Numbered from the stretch's first letter, positions 26,795-36,160 are shown. The stretch is DNA of 64,000 bases from an uncultured Muribaculaceae bacterium (GCA_944321685.1 CALUMH010000009.1:22724-86723); one strand, 5' to 3'. Program-made: numbers and translations. The notes: generated by a model not told the origin, from the letters alone.

Positions 26795-27691
26795 ATGAAG
26801 ACAAAAATTTTAAATATGCTTTTGTTGCTTGCGGTGGGATTTGGTTTTACCGCCTGCAACGACGACACCGAACCGGTGCTTGCCATGATATCCGACTTGC
26901 AAATCACCGAGCAAGACGCACAAGACATAGTGTTGCTGAAAGAAAACAACGGAAATGTGGCATTCACCATAAAATGGAACGCACCCACATTCAACCTTAA
27001 TGTGGCGAAATCTTACCGCATCGAAATTTCCGACAGTGAGAATTTCGCAAAAAGCACCTCTATTGCAACTACATCAGGAACCGAATACAGCGTGAAGGTC
27101 TCGGAACTTAATACCGCTGTCCGCACATTCTATTCCGACATAAAAGATTGCACCCCCAATGACTTTTATGTACGTGTGCGTTGTGAGCTTAACAACGATG
27201 CAAGTTTCATAATCGCCTCGGCAACTCACTTCAGCCTTAATGTTACTCCCTACGAAGGTGAATATCCCAGAATGTACATCATTGGCGACATACAGCGCAC
27301 AATGAACGGCGACGGAGAAAATGGTTGGAATATCAACAAGTCGAACTACGTGGTAATCGACAGCACCGGCACCAATGTTTACAAAGGCCACGTCGGTGTT
27401 CAAAGGGAAGGCGACGCATTCCGCTTCTACTCTCGCCTCGATGGTGACGACCCTTGGAACAACGGATATTCCTACGGGTCTCAAGAAAAAGATGAACCTA
27501 TCGAAATTGGCCTCACCAATGAAGTTTATGAGGGGCAACTCGTAAATGGCAAAGGTAGTTGGAAATTACCCGTGGGAACATACTTCATCACTGTGGATAT
27601 GTCAAAACTAAACGTTAAATTCGAACGCATCAGCACCGAATGGCGCGAAACCGGAATCAGCGATGAGGAACTTGGCGGCAACGACGAGTAA
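26795..27691 (+). CDS. SusE-like outer-membrane glycan-binding lipoprotein
   Basis: Lipoprotein of 298 aa. The signal MKTKILNMLLLLAVGFGFTAC ends in a lipobox. Residues about 30-145 resemble the SusE N-terminal Ig-like domain (VAFTIKWNAPTFNL, YRIEISDSENF, FYVRVRCELNN). Residues about 160-285 resemble the starch-binding modules of SusE/SusF (MYIIGDIQRTMNGD, GDDPWNNGYSYG, LPVGTYFITVDMSKL). It probably holds oligosaccharides at the cell surface for the SusCD pair. It has only one binding module, compared with two or three in classical SusE/SusF. It is the last gene of the operon and is followed by a terminator. Confidence 0.85.
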   Translation: MKTKILNMLLLLAVGFGFTACNDDTEPVLAMISDLQITEQDAQDIVLLKENNGNVAFTIKWNAPTFNLNVAKSYRIEISDSENFAKSTSIATTSGTEYSVKVSELNTAVRTFYSDIKDCTPNDFYVRVRCELNNDASFIIASATHFSLNVTPYEGEYPRMYIIGDIQRTMNGDGENGWNINKSNYVVIDSTGTNVYKGHVGVQREGDAFRFYSRLDGDDPWNNGYSYGSQEKDEPIEIGLTNEVYEGQLVNGKGSWKLPVGTYFITVDMSKLNVKFERISTEWRETGISDEELGGNDE

Positions 27692-27752
27692 AATACCGGT
27701 ACAACCACAATTGCCAAATAAGCCATAGGCTTGCTGCAATACCCAAAGATGG

Positions 27753-27793
27753 GGGATGCACACTGCACACACAGTGTCGCATCCTCTTTTTTT
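27753..27793 (+). terminator. Intrinsic terminator of the sus-like operon
   Basis: GGATGCACACTG (27754-27765) pairs with CAGTGTCGCATCC (27772-27784), with one bulged C. A run of seven T follows (27787-27793). It lies about 60 bp past the SusE-like stop codon. Confidence 0.85.
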
Positions 27794-27810
27794 CAGCACA
27801 ACGGGTAATG

Positions 27811-27917
27811 GAAAAAGAGAGTTCTTATCCTTTTCTCAGGAAAAAGAACCCTCATTTAAAACCACTTAGGAAATTCACACATAAAATTTAATAGCACTCG
27901 GCAAATATCTCCTTACC
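27811..27917 (-). ncRNA. Predicted small RNA at the 3' side of the sus-like operon
   Basis: A complete transcription unit can be read on the minus strand without an ORF. The promoter at 27923-27953 predicts a start near 27916. About 60 nt later comes a terminator hairpin (GAGGGTTCTT...AAGAACTCTC on the minus strand, plus-strand 27817-27826 with 27844-27853) followed by TTTTTC. The RNA would be about 105 nt and convergent with susC-susD-susE. Small RNAs beside polysaccharide utilisation loci are known in Bacteroides. No family match is claimed. Confidence 0.45.
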
Positions 27918-27922
27918 TGTTA

Positions 27923-27953
27923 CAAAGATAATCCATAAACAGCTAAGCATCAA
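27923..27953 (-). promoter_or_regulatory. Consensus promoter for the predicted small RNA
   Basis: Minus-strand TTG (plus-strand 27951-27953), 20-bp spacer, TATCTTTG (27923-27930). It is as good as the promoters of the housekeeping genes in this window, but no gene lies downstream of it on that strand before the operon terminator. Confidence 0.6.
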
Positions 27954-28076
27954 GTGCATCGGTCACACATTGCCTTATTATGCAACCATTCGGACATAAT
28001 TTACAATCGAAAGGCCGAAAATATCAACCATTTGCCATATCAGACAGTCAAGTTCCTGCCTTTTTAAAGAGGAAAT

Positions 28077-28106
28077 CCGCAATTATGACTGTCATAACCC
28101 GCAATT
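28077..28106 (+). promoter_or_regulatory. Candidate operator: direct repeats 22 bp apart
   Basis: CCGCAATT occurs at 28077-28084 and again at 28099-28106, exactly 22 bp apart (two helical turns). The near-palindrome TTATGACTGTCATAA lies between them. A further GACAGTCA around 28043 is the inverse of TGACTGTC. The cluster lies about 85 bp upstream of the Pro/Arg-rich gene. Confidence 0.3.
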
Positions 28107-28189
28107 TCCGTTTTTTTCACAATATGGTTCTTAAACTTCCTCCATTCCTTTTAATCTATAAAATATAACTCATCAAAAAGCAAGAAGAA

Positions 28190-29005
28190 ATGAAAACAAG
28201 TATCAGGAACATGATAGCATCGGTCACTTTGGCACTGGCACTTGCCATTCCGGCTCCGGCACTGCCACAGTCACGTCGAGGCGACCGCCAGCACAACCGT
28301 ACCGAACGCCCGCAACCGGAACAACACGGAAACCGCCGCCCCGACAGGCCGGGTAACCGCCAACCGGACAGGCCTCGCCCGAACAGACCCGGGAACGTTC
28401 GCCCAGGACGACCGCAATCCGGACGCCCCGCTACACCGCCACCTGCCAGGCCCGGCCATGTCCGCCCTACACCACCTCAACCGCCGCACAATTGGAGCCG
28501 GCCGGCACCTCCACCGCCTCACCGCTACCGGGTGCCCCGCCCCATTCCGCGTCGGCCGGTGGCTCCGCCGCCGGGCTATCGCCCATACGTCCACGCCCCG
28601 GCATTACGTTCGATATTGGGCATAACTTTCGGAACCGTTTATGCCTCGGCTCTCACTTACCTGTTCAACAGCGGGTACACCATCGACGGATATGCCGACA
28701 ACACCATATACCTGAGCGATGTGACGCTACTCGGCTCAGGCTGGCCACTCGCCACACTATATTGCAACAATTCGGGCCGACTGGCAAGCGCACAGTTTTC
28801 ATACTATACCGGCTACAGCAGCCTGAGCCGATATAACCAAATATACAACCTGCTGTGCGGTACCTATGGCTCGCCATTGTCGCTTACCGCCGATGGCATA
28901 GCGCGGCAGGCCATGTGGTATGGCGGCGGAGGCACAGGCTACATAACGCTAGAATTCTATTTCTACAACGGCAGTTACTATACTACCCTGTCGGTAAGCA
29001 CTTAA
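28190..29005 (+). CDS. Pro/Arg-rich secreted protein of unknown function
   Basis: Protein of 271 aa with a clear signal peptide (MKTSIRNMIASVTLALALAI, cleavage near ALPQ). Residues about 28-130 are low-complexity Pro, Arg, Asn and Gly with many RPGN/RPDR-like steps, probably disordered and strongly basic. The C-terminal 135 residues look folded: two related-looking Gly/Tyr-rich segments (TYLFNSGYTIDGYADNT and YITLEFYFYNGSYYTTLSVST) are rich in beta structure. I do not recognise the domain. The basic region could bind the cell wall or acidic polysaccharide. It is a single gene on the strand, 200 bp upstream of the sensor kinase. Confidence 0.65.
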   Translation: MKTSIRNMIASVTLALALAIPAPALPQSRRGDRQHNRTERPQPEQHGNRRPDRPGNRQPDRPRPNRPGNVRPGRPQSGRPATPPPARPGHVRPTPPQPPHNWSRPAPPPPHRYRVPRPIPRRPVAPPPGYRPYVHAPALRSILGITFGTVYASALTYLFNSGYTIDGYADNTIYLSDVTLLGSGWPLATLYCNNSGRLASAQFSYYTGYSSLSRYNQIYNLLCGTYGSPLSLTADGIARQAMWYGGGGTGYITLEFYFYNGSYYTTLSVST

Positions 29006-29020
29006 ATAATAACGGTACAC

Positions 29021-29073
29021 GCCGGAATGAAAATTTGCAACATGAACCGGCAAACCGATATTTTCATTCCGGC
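29021..29073 (+). repeat. Perfect 14-bp inverted repeat between the Pro-rich gene and the kinase gene
   Basis: GCCGGAATGAAAAT (29021-29034) and its exact reverse complement (29060-29073) enclose 25 nt. No T-run follows on either strand. It lies 16 bp after the Pro/Arg-rich gene and about 65 bp before the kinase promoter. It may be a weak terminator, an RNA-stabilising 3' end or a protein-binding site. Confidence 0.6.
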
Positions 29074-29136
29074 ACCACCCCATGGAAAAAACACAACATC
29101 GAGTGCTATCCTGCATAATTCGGTGCCACAATTTTT

Positions 29137-29166
29137 TTGTCAAGTTACGGGAATGTTATATATTTG
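29137..29166 (+). promoter_or_regulatory. Promoter for the sensor kinase operon
   Basis: TTG (29137-29139), 19-bp spacer, TATATTTG (29159-29166). Transcription should begin near 29172. This rules out upstream in-frame start codons for the kinase. Confidence 0.7.
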
Positions 29167-29209
29167 TAGTTGGATTTTGAGTCCGGTTATGCCTTTAAAT
29201 AAACACGTT

Positions 29210-31882
29210 ATGATGATTATGCAGAAGAAAGCGTTCTTTAAGTTGTTATGCTTTGCGCTATGCCTGTTGACCACCGTTTCGGTTTCGGGTATGGCTAAAA
29301 AAGAGATTTACAATCTGTTGATAATAAACACGTATAGTGAAAATGCCGAGTGGAGTAACGGTGTGATTGTACCCATAGTGGAAGAGGTGTCGCGTATGCA
29401 CAACGTGGATGCCTACATAGCCCACATCAATGCCTCGTTCATCACCAACGATTCGCTTTACTCGCTCACCGAAGAGTCGCTGTTCAAGCGTTACGACAGT
29501 GCCATAAAGCCCGACTACGTGATAATGATAGGCAACATGGCCTTTACGCTGCGCGACCATGTGCGACGCGAGTGGGGTGACGTGCCTATAGTGCTTTGCG
29601 CCGAGATGGACTATATGCTGCCGCGGCGTTTCTATTATACAGGGCAGAAAGAGGTGCCCGAAGCCGACGATTATGTACCAATCGAAAGCTTCAGGGAAGA
29701 CTACAACATGACTTACGTACTGTTCCCGTATTACATAAAGGAAACCATCGACCTTATGGTGCAGATGCAGCCCGAAATGGAAGTGCTGGTGTTTGCCGCC
29801 GATGAGCTGTATTTCAACAGGCGCTTCGAGGGCATCGTAGAGCAATACGTCAAGCAAAGCTACCCGCAACTTGAGTACCGGAGGCTGAAACCGCAAAAGA
29901 AAGTCGGGTCGCAATTGCAGCACTATCTTTCGGAAAACGACCCGAGGGTAGGGCTGCTGTTTTCGTCGTGGATATACAAGCGCGACAACCTGCTTGGCAT
30001 GCCCATGCTGATTTCTGGCGAATACCGCCAGATAATGTCGGCATCGAAACCCATATACTCCATACGTGAGGCATACATGATAGCAGGCGGATTTGTCGGC
30101 GGGCATTTTTATTCGCGCGACAAGATGCGGCAGTGCATGACCGGATTGATAAAAGACATCACAGCTGGCAAACAACCACGCAACATAGCTCCACAAACGA
30201 TAAAAGACTCCTACACACTGATTAATTATGAAAACATGAAGACGCGCGGCGTGAACGAGGCTCTATGCCCGGCCGACGCGGTATTCATAAACCGCCCGCC
30301 CACAGTGTGGGAACAATACAAGTGGCGCATAGTGCTGATATTGTTCATAATCATAGTGGCATTCGGCGCATTGGCATGGGCCTACCGCATAAAGTTGCGC
30401 CGTGAACGCATATTGCGGCAATACAATGTCATACTCGACAATATGCCTGTGTTTTATGCACAGGAACTTGTATTGCGCGACAGCTCGGAGCGCATCTATG
30501 ACATGGAGTGCATGCACACCAACAAGATGTTCCGCGAAGTTTTCACCAATGCCAAGGGCGGCGTTCTCTTCAAAGGCGACAAACTGCCGCCCGACACTGT
30601 GCAGGCAGTGCTGCCCTACGTGAAAAGGGTTGCCGACGGGCACACCGAATTGGCCTCATTCATATATTACTTGAAAGGCAAAGAGCGGTATTACGACATA
30701 ATAATGTTGCAATCGGCCGACAAAGATGTGATAGACATATTCGGCATAGACGCCACCGACCTGCACCACAAGGAAGACGAATTGCGTGAAACCAACCGCA
30801 AGCTCGAAACGGCAATGTCGGTTGCCCAAATCATTCCTTACAGGCTGGAAATAGGCTCGAAGAAAGTGACATTCTATGCGCGGCTGCCCATCCTCGATGA
30901 TTCACGGCAAAGCGATGCCGGAGTATCGATGGACTATGACGACTTCTTGGCCATGGTGTACCCCGAAGACCGCGATGCAATACGCAAATGCTATCACGAC
31001 CTTGCCGGCGGATACGAGGGATCGATACACGTTGACTTCCGCATGACCTCGCCTAATGGCGGCAAGGAATGGTTTGAAGCCCGTGTGATGTGCATGAAAA
31101 ACGACGACGGCAAGCCCTGGGTTATCATCGGGTCATTGCTTTCAATCACTCGCCGCAAGAAAAACGAGGAAGAACTTATTGCTGCCAAAAACAAGGCGAT
31201 ACAGTCCGACAAACTGAAATCGGCATTCCTCGCCAACATGAGCCACGAAATCCGCACTCCGCTCAATGCCATCGTGGGCTTCTCGTCGATACTGCTCGAA
31301 GCCGAAGATGAAAGCGAACGAGCCGAATATGCACAAATAATCGACACCAACAGCAAACTGCTGCTGCAATTGATAAGCGACATTCTCGATTTCTCAAAGA
31401 TAGAGTCGGGAACGCTTGAATTCAATTACTCAGAGGTGGAAATTAACGAAATGTTGCGCGACATAGAGCGCACTACCGGACTGCGCGTGCACGAAGGGGT
31501 GAAATTCCAACTGGTTCCCGGTGCCGACAAGTGCGTGCTGGTAACCGACCGCAACCGCCTCTCCCAAGTCATCATTAACCTGCTTACCAATGCGATGAAA
31601 TTCACCACCGAGGGGGCGATAACCTTCGGATATGAATTACGCCCCGACGAGGTTTATTTCTTTGTGCAGGATACCGGATGCGGCATACCGCAAGACAAGC
31701 TCGCGCACATATTCGACCGGTTTGTAAAACTCAACAGTTTTGCACAAGGAACAGGATTGGGTTTGCCCATCAGCATGAATATAGTCAAAATCCTTGGCGG
31801 CAAGATGAATGTGGAATCCGAAGTCGGCAAGGGCAGCCGGTTCTGGTTCACATTGCCGCTTAAAAACAACGATAAAAAATGA
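29210..31882 (+). CDS. Membrane sensor histidine kinase with periplasmic-binding-protein-like sensor
   Basis: Kinase of 890 aa. After a signal or membrane segment, residues about 25-350 form a periplasmic domain like the ABC-transporter substrate-binding family PF04392 ([31 protein letters not shown]). A membrane helix (about 371-392, [19 protein letters not shown]) leads to one or two PAS-like domains. HisKA has SHEIRTPLN with the phospho-accepting His near 679, and HATPase has [16 protein letters not shown] and GTGLGLP. There is no receiver or output domain, so it needs a separate response regulator, and none lies in this window. ATG-ATG-ATT-ATG at 29210-29221 leaves the start uncertain by 9 nt. 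Its stop overlaps the next gene as ATGA. Confidence 0.88.
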   Translation: MMIMQKKAFFKLLCFALCLLTTVSVSGMAKKEIYNLLIINTYSENAEWSNGVIVPIVEEVSRMHNVDAYIAHINASFITNDSLYSLTEESLFKRYDSAIKPDYVIMIGNMAFTLRDHVRREWGDVPIVLCAEMDYMLPRRFYYTGQKEVPEADDYVPIESFREDYNMTYVLFPYYIKETIDLMVQMQPEMEVLVFAADELYFNRRFEGIVEQYVKQSYPQLEYRRLKPQKKVGSQLQHYLSENDPRVGLLFSSWIYKRDNLLGMPMLISGEYRQIMSASKPIYSIREAYMIAGGFVGGHFYSRDKMRQCMTGLIKDITAGKQPRNIAPQTIKDSYTLINYENMKTRGVNEALCPADAVFINRPPTVWEQYKWRIVLILFIIIVAFGALAWAYRIKLRRERILRQYNVILDNMPVFYAQELVLRDSSERIYDMECMHTNKMFREVFTNAKGGVLFKGDKLPPDTVQAVLPYVKRVADGHTELASFIYYLKGKERYYDIIMLQSADKDVIDIFGIDATDLHHKEDELRETNRKLETAMSVAQIIPYRLEIGSKKVTFYARLPILDDSRQSDAGVSMDYDDFLAMVYPEDRDAIRKCYHDLAGGYEGSIHVDFRMTSPNGGKEWFEARVMCMKNDDGKPWVIIGSLLSITRRKKNEEELIAAKNKAIQSDKLKSAFLANMSHEIRTPLNAIVGFSSILLEAEDESERAEYAQIIDTNSKLLLQLISDILDFSKIESGTLEFNYSEVEINEMLRDIERTTGLRVHEGVKFQLVPGADKCVLVTDRNRLSQVIINLLTNAMKFTTEGAITFGYELRPDEVYFFVQDTGCGIPQDKLAHIFDRFVKLNSFAQGTGLGLPISMNIVKILGGKMNVESEVGKGSRFWFTLPLKNNDKK

Positions 31883-32877
31883 AGAAATTCACAATTTGCG
31901 CCATGGCGGCGGCATTGGCTTTTGCCGCCGCAGTGACGGCTTATGCCGATGACAAATATGAACGTGTCGATGCCGACTGGCAACGTGCCGTGACGGCGGC
32001 AATCGATTCGTTCCCCGAAGGCGGCGGTTATTACATGGGCCGCAATGCCAACGCTCAATTCCGCCGCACGGCATGGAGGGCAATGAACGAAGCCTTCGGT
32101 ATGCAACCCACCGACTCGCAGCCGCGCCTCGACGTGGCGGCAGCCACACCGTCGTTCGACGCAATGGCGGTTTACATGGCGCTGCTCAAGGCCATACAAG
32201 TGTGGGATGCAGGCAACGGACAGCAAGATGTGCCAAACCTGTCATGGTTCAGCATGAAGCCGTTTTGCGGCGTTACCGACGTAATCAACAATCAAGGTTA
32301 TACCCAAACCGACGGCGAAGGACTGTGGGGCATGGCCAAAGCCAACGGCCCGGGCATCGCCGTGATTGTGAAAGAGCTGGGAGCGGGGTTCAGTTTCATG
32401 GGATACCGTGGCGCAAAGACCAAGGAATACCGTGAAGACAAAAAAGAGCATTACATGACCGACGAAGAATGGATTACCGACCCGGCATGGGCTTATGCCC
32501 GCAAAGGGGATTTCATGAAGATATTCCCGAACCGCGACGGAAGCGATTGCGGTGCCATAATAGGCGACAACGGCAAGCCCGGCGAAGAACAGGAATGCAG
32601 CATTAATGCAATTTTCATGGGATATGACGACGATGGCAATGTGATGTACTGGAGTTCAAATAACAATGAAACCGACCCGGCCAAGGGGGGATACGGCGTG
32701 AAAGTGTGCCGCCGTACCGATATCCAACGCGTTGTGTTCACTCGCATAACCGAACCCGAAAAATTTGCCGATGCCAAAAAGTGGCGCGCAAGCAAGGTGC
32801 ACAAGTGGCTCAAGGAACTTGGCAGCAAACGCCATGGCACTGGAAAAGAACTGAAAAAGCAGTGCGGAATCGACTAA
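31879..32877 (+). CDS. Secreted protein of unknown function coupled to the kinase
   Basis: Protein of 332 aa. It has a signal peptide ([19 protein letters not shown], cleavage near AYA-DD). The mature part contains [20 protein letters not shown], a segment [17 protein letters not shown], then [20 protein letters not shown] and [20 protein letters not shown]. The last blocks resemble the second half of NlpC/P60- or CHAP-like papain-fold hydrolases, but the expected nucleophile Cys and His are not obvious. I therefore do not assign that family. The ATGA overlap with the histidine kinase argues for joint expression and possibly joint function in envelope sensing. It ends just before the convergent antiporter gene. 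Confidence 0.8.
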   Translation: MKKFTICAMAAALAFAAAVTAYADDKYERVDADWQRAVTAAIDSFPEGGGYYMGRNANAQFRRTAWRAMNEAFGMQPTDSQPRLDVAAATPSFDAMAVYMALLKAIQVWDAGNGQQDVPNLSWFSMKPFCGVTDVINNQGYTQTDGEGLWGMAKANGPGIAVIVKELGAGFSFMGYRGAKTKEYREDKKEHYMTDEEWITDPAWAYARKGDFMKIFPNRDGSDCGAIIGDNGKPGEEQECSINAIFMGYDDDGNVMYWSSNNNETDPAKGGYGVKVCRRTDIQRVVFTRITEPEKFADAKKWRASKVHKWLKELGSKRHGTGKELKKQCGID

Positions 32878-32901
32878 AAGCCTCGTACACCCAACAGTGG
32901 G

Positions 32902-35070
32902 TTAAACCTCACCTTTGTCTTTCAGCCTTGCACGAATTTCTTTCACACCTTTACCCACACGGTCAAGGAATTTCGATTCGGCTATGCCATGAGGATTGGA
33001 AAATGACAAATTCTCGATGGGATCACCCTTTTGCTCGGGATACAGCACCATCACACTGCAATTACTGAAGTATTTGGAAATTTGTGTGGGCAACTTGTCA
33101 AACGAATTATTGTAGGAAATAAACCCGCGGCGCGCACTCACGGCCACAAACAGATGGTCGTAATTGACACGGTTGGAGAGCATGAGCAAGTCATCCCAGT
33201 CATCCATCTCAAAGAATTGCGCACGGGTATTAAACTTCTTTTTCAACATAACACCTTTAATGTAACCAAGCGTTTGTTCCTGCCCGTGGAATAACACACG
33301 GCAACCAAGTTGCGCACTCATGCGGCAAATGTGCGAGACCCATTTCACAAACCCCGGTTCAAATTCGGCCTTTGGAGGAACAGCCACCACTATGCGGCGC
33401 AATGTGTTGACGGGCATGAGCAAGTGTACCACCATCACTTGCAAGTAGGTGTTACGCAACAGGTTCTCGGTAATGTTCCCAAAGAACGAATCGACTATGC
33501 TCGACTTGTAATGCAAACCTATGATTATGGCAGTGGCGGCATTTTCCTTGGCCGTGTGCAGAATGCCGGTTGTGATGTTCAGGTCGAAGCGACTCACAGT
33601 CTTCAGCGACACGCCTGCCGATGCTGCAATCTGTGCGGCGCGTTCAAGGTTACGGCGGGCTTGCACTTCGAGCTTCACGGTATCGCTGTTATCGTTAATT
33701 ACGCTCAAGGCCACAAGGTTGTCGGCCACCTTGTCATCGCGCACCACAAGCGCAAGGCTTATAAGCGTGTCGATGGTACTGGGGTTTGCAACCGGTATCA
33801 AGAACCGCTCCTGTTGCTGCGACTTGTCGTCGCTTGCCGCCGTGGCCTCGTCAAGAGCCATATGCTTGGCAGCATGTTCGGTGATAAACGAGCTGACGAT
33901 GCAAGTGACAAGTATAAGCAGTATGGTACCGTTAAGCACATCTTCGTTAAGCAACCTCTCGCCCGACGGCATTATTATATTATACCCCACCATTACGGCG
34001 GCAAGCGTCGCGGCTGCCTGCGCAGTGCTAAGCCCGTACATCATGGTACATTCCATGCTACTCATGCGGAAAATCTTCTGCGTAAGCCACGATGCAATCC
34101 ACTTGCCCGAAAGTGCGGCAACAATCATCACACCGGCAACCTTTATCGAATCGATGTGGCCGAACAGCACATCAACATTGATAAGCATACCCACCCCTAT
34201 CAGGAAATAGGGAATGAACAGCGCGTTGCCCACAAATTCAAGGTGATTCATCAGCGGCGACACCTGCGGGATAAGCCTGTTCAGCACCAGCCCCACAAGG
34301 AATGCCCCAAGAATGCCTTCCATTCCCACAAATGCCATAAGCCCGGCACCAAGGAACACCATGGCAAGCACAAATATGAATTGCACCACCCCGTCGCTAT
34401 ACCGGCGGAAGAACCACCGCCCTATGCGAGGAAACGCATACATAATCACAGCCCCGAGCACAACTACTTTCACAAACAGCCACACCCAGTACATTTCGGA
34501 AATCTCGCCTTTGTACAATCCGCTTATCACGGCAAGCACAAGCAGCGTGAGCGTGTCGGTCACCGCCGTGCCACCCACGGCTATGCCCACCGACCGTTGC
34601 CGCGTAACCCCATACCGCTGCGCTATGGGGTATGCCACAAGCGTGTGCGAGGCATACATACTGGCAAGCAAGATCGACGTCAGCAACCCGTAATTAAGCA
34701 AGTGCAAGTTGGTCCAAATGCCTATCCCCATCGGAATAATGAATGCAAGCAAACCCAGGGCCGTGGCTTTCACACGTATGCTCTTGAAATCTTCCATGTT
34801 CATTTCAAGCCCGGCAAGGAACATTATGTAATAAAGCCCCACCTGCCCGAAAAGCTCGAAACTGCTGTCGCGCACCAGTATGTTAAGCCCATGCTCGCCC
34901 ACGAGCACACCGGCAAGAATCATACCTATGATATGTGGAATGTGCAACCGCTCAAGTACAATAGGCGCAAACAAAATGATTGCCAGCACCAGGAAGAAAA
35001 TCCAGGTTGGGTCGGCAATCGGCAAATCGATATTTATGCCTATATATTCAAGCAGTCGTTCCAGTTCCAT
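32902..35070 (-). CDS. Kef-type cation:proton antiporter (CPA2) with USP-like C-terminus
   Basis: Inner-membrane antiporter of 722 aa. Residues about 20-410 hold twelve to thirteen hydrophobic segments of the Na+/H+ exchanger fold (ILFAPIVLERLHIPHIIG, AGLEMNMEDF, FLVGLVLNRLIP). The C-terminal 300 residues are soluble, with two units resembling universal stress proteins (LIPVANPSTIDTLISLAL, IVVAVPPKAEFEPGFVKW). The ion (K+ or Na+) cannot be told from sequence. It starts 12 bp after the M20 peptidase gene, so the two form an operon. An uninterrupted frame of more than 700 codons opposite this gene is a composition artefact. Confidence 0.92.
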   Translation of the reverse strand: MELERLLEYIGINIDLPIADPTWIFFLVLAIILFAPIVLERLHIPHIIGMILAGVLVGEHGLNILVRDSSFELFGQVGLYYIMFLAGLEMNMEDFKSIRVKATALGLLAFIIPMGIGIWTNLHLLNYGLLTSILLASMYASHTLVAYPIAQRYGVTRQRSVGIAVGGTAVTDTLTLLVLAVISGLYKGEISEMYWVWLFVKVVVLGAVIMYAFPRIGRWFFRRYSDGVVQFIFVLAMVFLGAGLMAFVGMEGILGAFLVGLVLNRLIPQVSPLMNHLEFVGNALFIPYFLIGVGMLINVDVLFGHIDSIKVAGVMIVAALSGKWIASWLTQKIFRMSSMECTMMYGLSTAQAAATLAAVMVGYNIIMPSGERLLNEDVLNGTILLILVTCIVSSFITEHAAKHMALDEATAASDDKSQQQERFLIPVANPSTIDTLISLALVVRDDKVADNLVALSVINDNSDTVKLEVQARRNLERAAQIAASAGVSLKTVSRFDLNITTGILHTAKENAATAIIIGLHYKSSIVDSFFGNITENLLRNTYLQVMVVHLLMPVNTLRRIVVAVPPKAEFEPGFVKWVSHICRMSAQLGCRVLFHGQEQTLGYIKGVMLKKKFNTRAQFFEMDDWDDLLMLSNRVNYDHLFVAVSARRGFISYNNSFDKLPTQISKYFSNCSVMVLYPEQKGDPIENLSFSNPHGIAESKFLDRVGKGVKEIRARLKDKGEV

Positions 35071-35082
35071 ATTGCAATGGCA

Positions 35083-36156
35083 TTAATCCAAGTGGCAACC
35101 GTCGAGCAATGCTATATACGTCTGTATGGCATCGCGTATTTCCCATTTCTCTATATATTCATCGGCAGTATGCGACCGCGCCGAGTCTCCGGGGCCTATC
35201 TTCAGCGAAGGGAACGGCATCAACGCCTGGTCGCTGAGCGTAGGGGAACCAAAAGCCTGCTTTCCCAGTATCTCAAGCCGTCTCACCAAAGGGTGGTTCG
35301 GGTCGATACCCGAAGGATTGAGCCTTGTGGAGCGCGGCACAAGCGTGCACTTGTCGCCTGCCGCTTGTTGCAGCAGTCCGAGTGTTTCCACATTGGAATA
35401 GGCATCGGTGGTACGCACGTCAACCACAATGTGGCACACGTCGGGGACAACATTATGCTGCCGCCCGGCCTCGATTTGCGTAACCGACACTTTCACCGGT
35501 CCGAGCAATGATGATTGCCGCCCGAAAATCGTTGCCGCGTTACGCAGCGACTCGATAACGGCAATGGCATTGTATATGGCATTCTCGCCCTCGTCGCGAG
35601 CGGCATGGCCGGCCACGCCTGTGACTGTGCCGTCAAGCACCATAAGGCCTTTTTCGGCTATTGCAGGCTGCATTGCAGTAGGTTCGCCCACAATTGCCAC
35701 GTCGATGTACGGCAACAGCGGCAATGCGGCTTCAATCCCGCCTTTGCCGCTCACTTCTTCTTCGCACGAAGCAAGGAAAATGATATTGTATTCGCGTTCT
35801 TGATCGGCAAGATAGCGATACGCGGCAAGCAATGACACCACCGAAGCACCGGCATCATTGCTCCCCAGCCCGTAGATGCGCTCGTCATCACTTTCCACCG
35901 GCGTGTAGGGATCAATGGTCCACCCGTCAGCCGGGCGCACCGTGTCGATATGGCTGTTAAGCAGCAGCGTGGGCTTGCCGGCATCATATTCCCCGGCCAC
36001 GCACCACACATTGTTGCCATGCCGCACCGGCCTGAGCCCCCATGCAGCCAATTGGCTTTCAAGCAAGTCGGCGGCTTCACCCTCCTTACGGCTCGGCGAC
36101 GGGATGCTTATCATCCTCTTCAGCAAATCTATGGCATCGTAATACAATTCATCCAT
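35083..36156 (-). CDS. M20 family metallo-hydrolase (acetylornithine deacetylase-like)
   Basis: Zinc-dependent amidohydrolase of 357 aa, similar to ArgE/DapE-type deacylases. Metal ligands and catalytic residues are in LLNSHIDTVRP (His, Asp), YGLGSNDAGAS (Asp), SCEEEVSGKGG (Glu pair) and AIVGEPT. Bacteroidetes members often act on N-acetyl- or N-succinyl-ornithine/citrulline in arginine synthesis, but no arginine genes lie beside it, so the substrate is uncertain. The ATG at 36156 was chosen because the promoter -7 element ends 4 nt upstream. A longer frame would start inside the promoter. It is followed after 12 bp by the antiporter gene. Confidence 0.88.
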   Translation of the reverse strand: MDELYYDAIDLLKRMISIPSPSRKEGEAADLLESQLAAWGLRPVRHGNNVWCVAGEYDAGKPTLLLNSHIDTVRPADGWTIDPYTPVESDDERIYGLGSNDAGASVVSLLAAYRYLADQEREYNIIFLASCEEEVSGKGGIEAALPLLPYIDVAIVGEPTAMQPAIAEKGLMVLDGTVTGVAGHAARDEGENAIYNAIAVIESLRNAATIFGRQSSLLGPVKVSVTQIEAGRQHNVVPDVCHIVVDVRTTDAYSNVETLGLLQQAAGDKCTLVPRSTRLNPSGIDPNHPLVRRLEILGKQAFGSPTLSDQALMPFPSLKIGPGDSARSHTADEYIEKWEIRDAIQTYIALLDGCHLD

Positions 36157-36160
36157 GATA

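Noticed and set aside
33310..35511. A 733-codon open frame on the plus strand opposite the antiporter and the M20 gene
   Set aside because: It is antisense to two well-recognised genes, has a His/Arg/Lys-rich composition without domains, and arises from the codon bias of the true genes. Similar shadow frames lie opposite the DUF4836 gene, glgB, the aminopeptidase gene and yidC.
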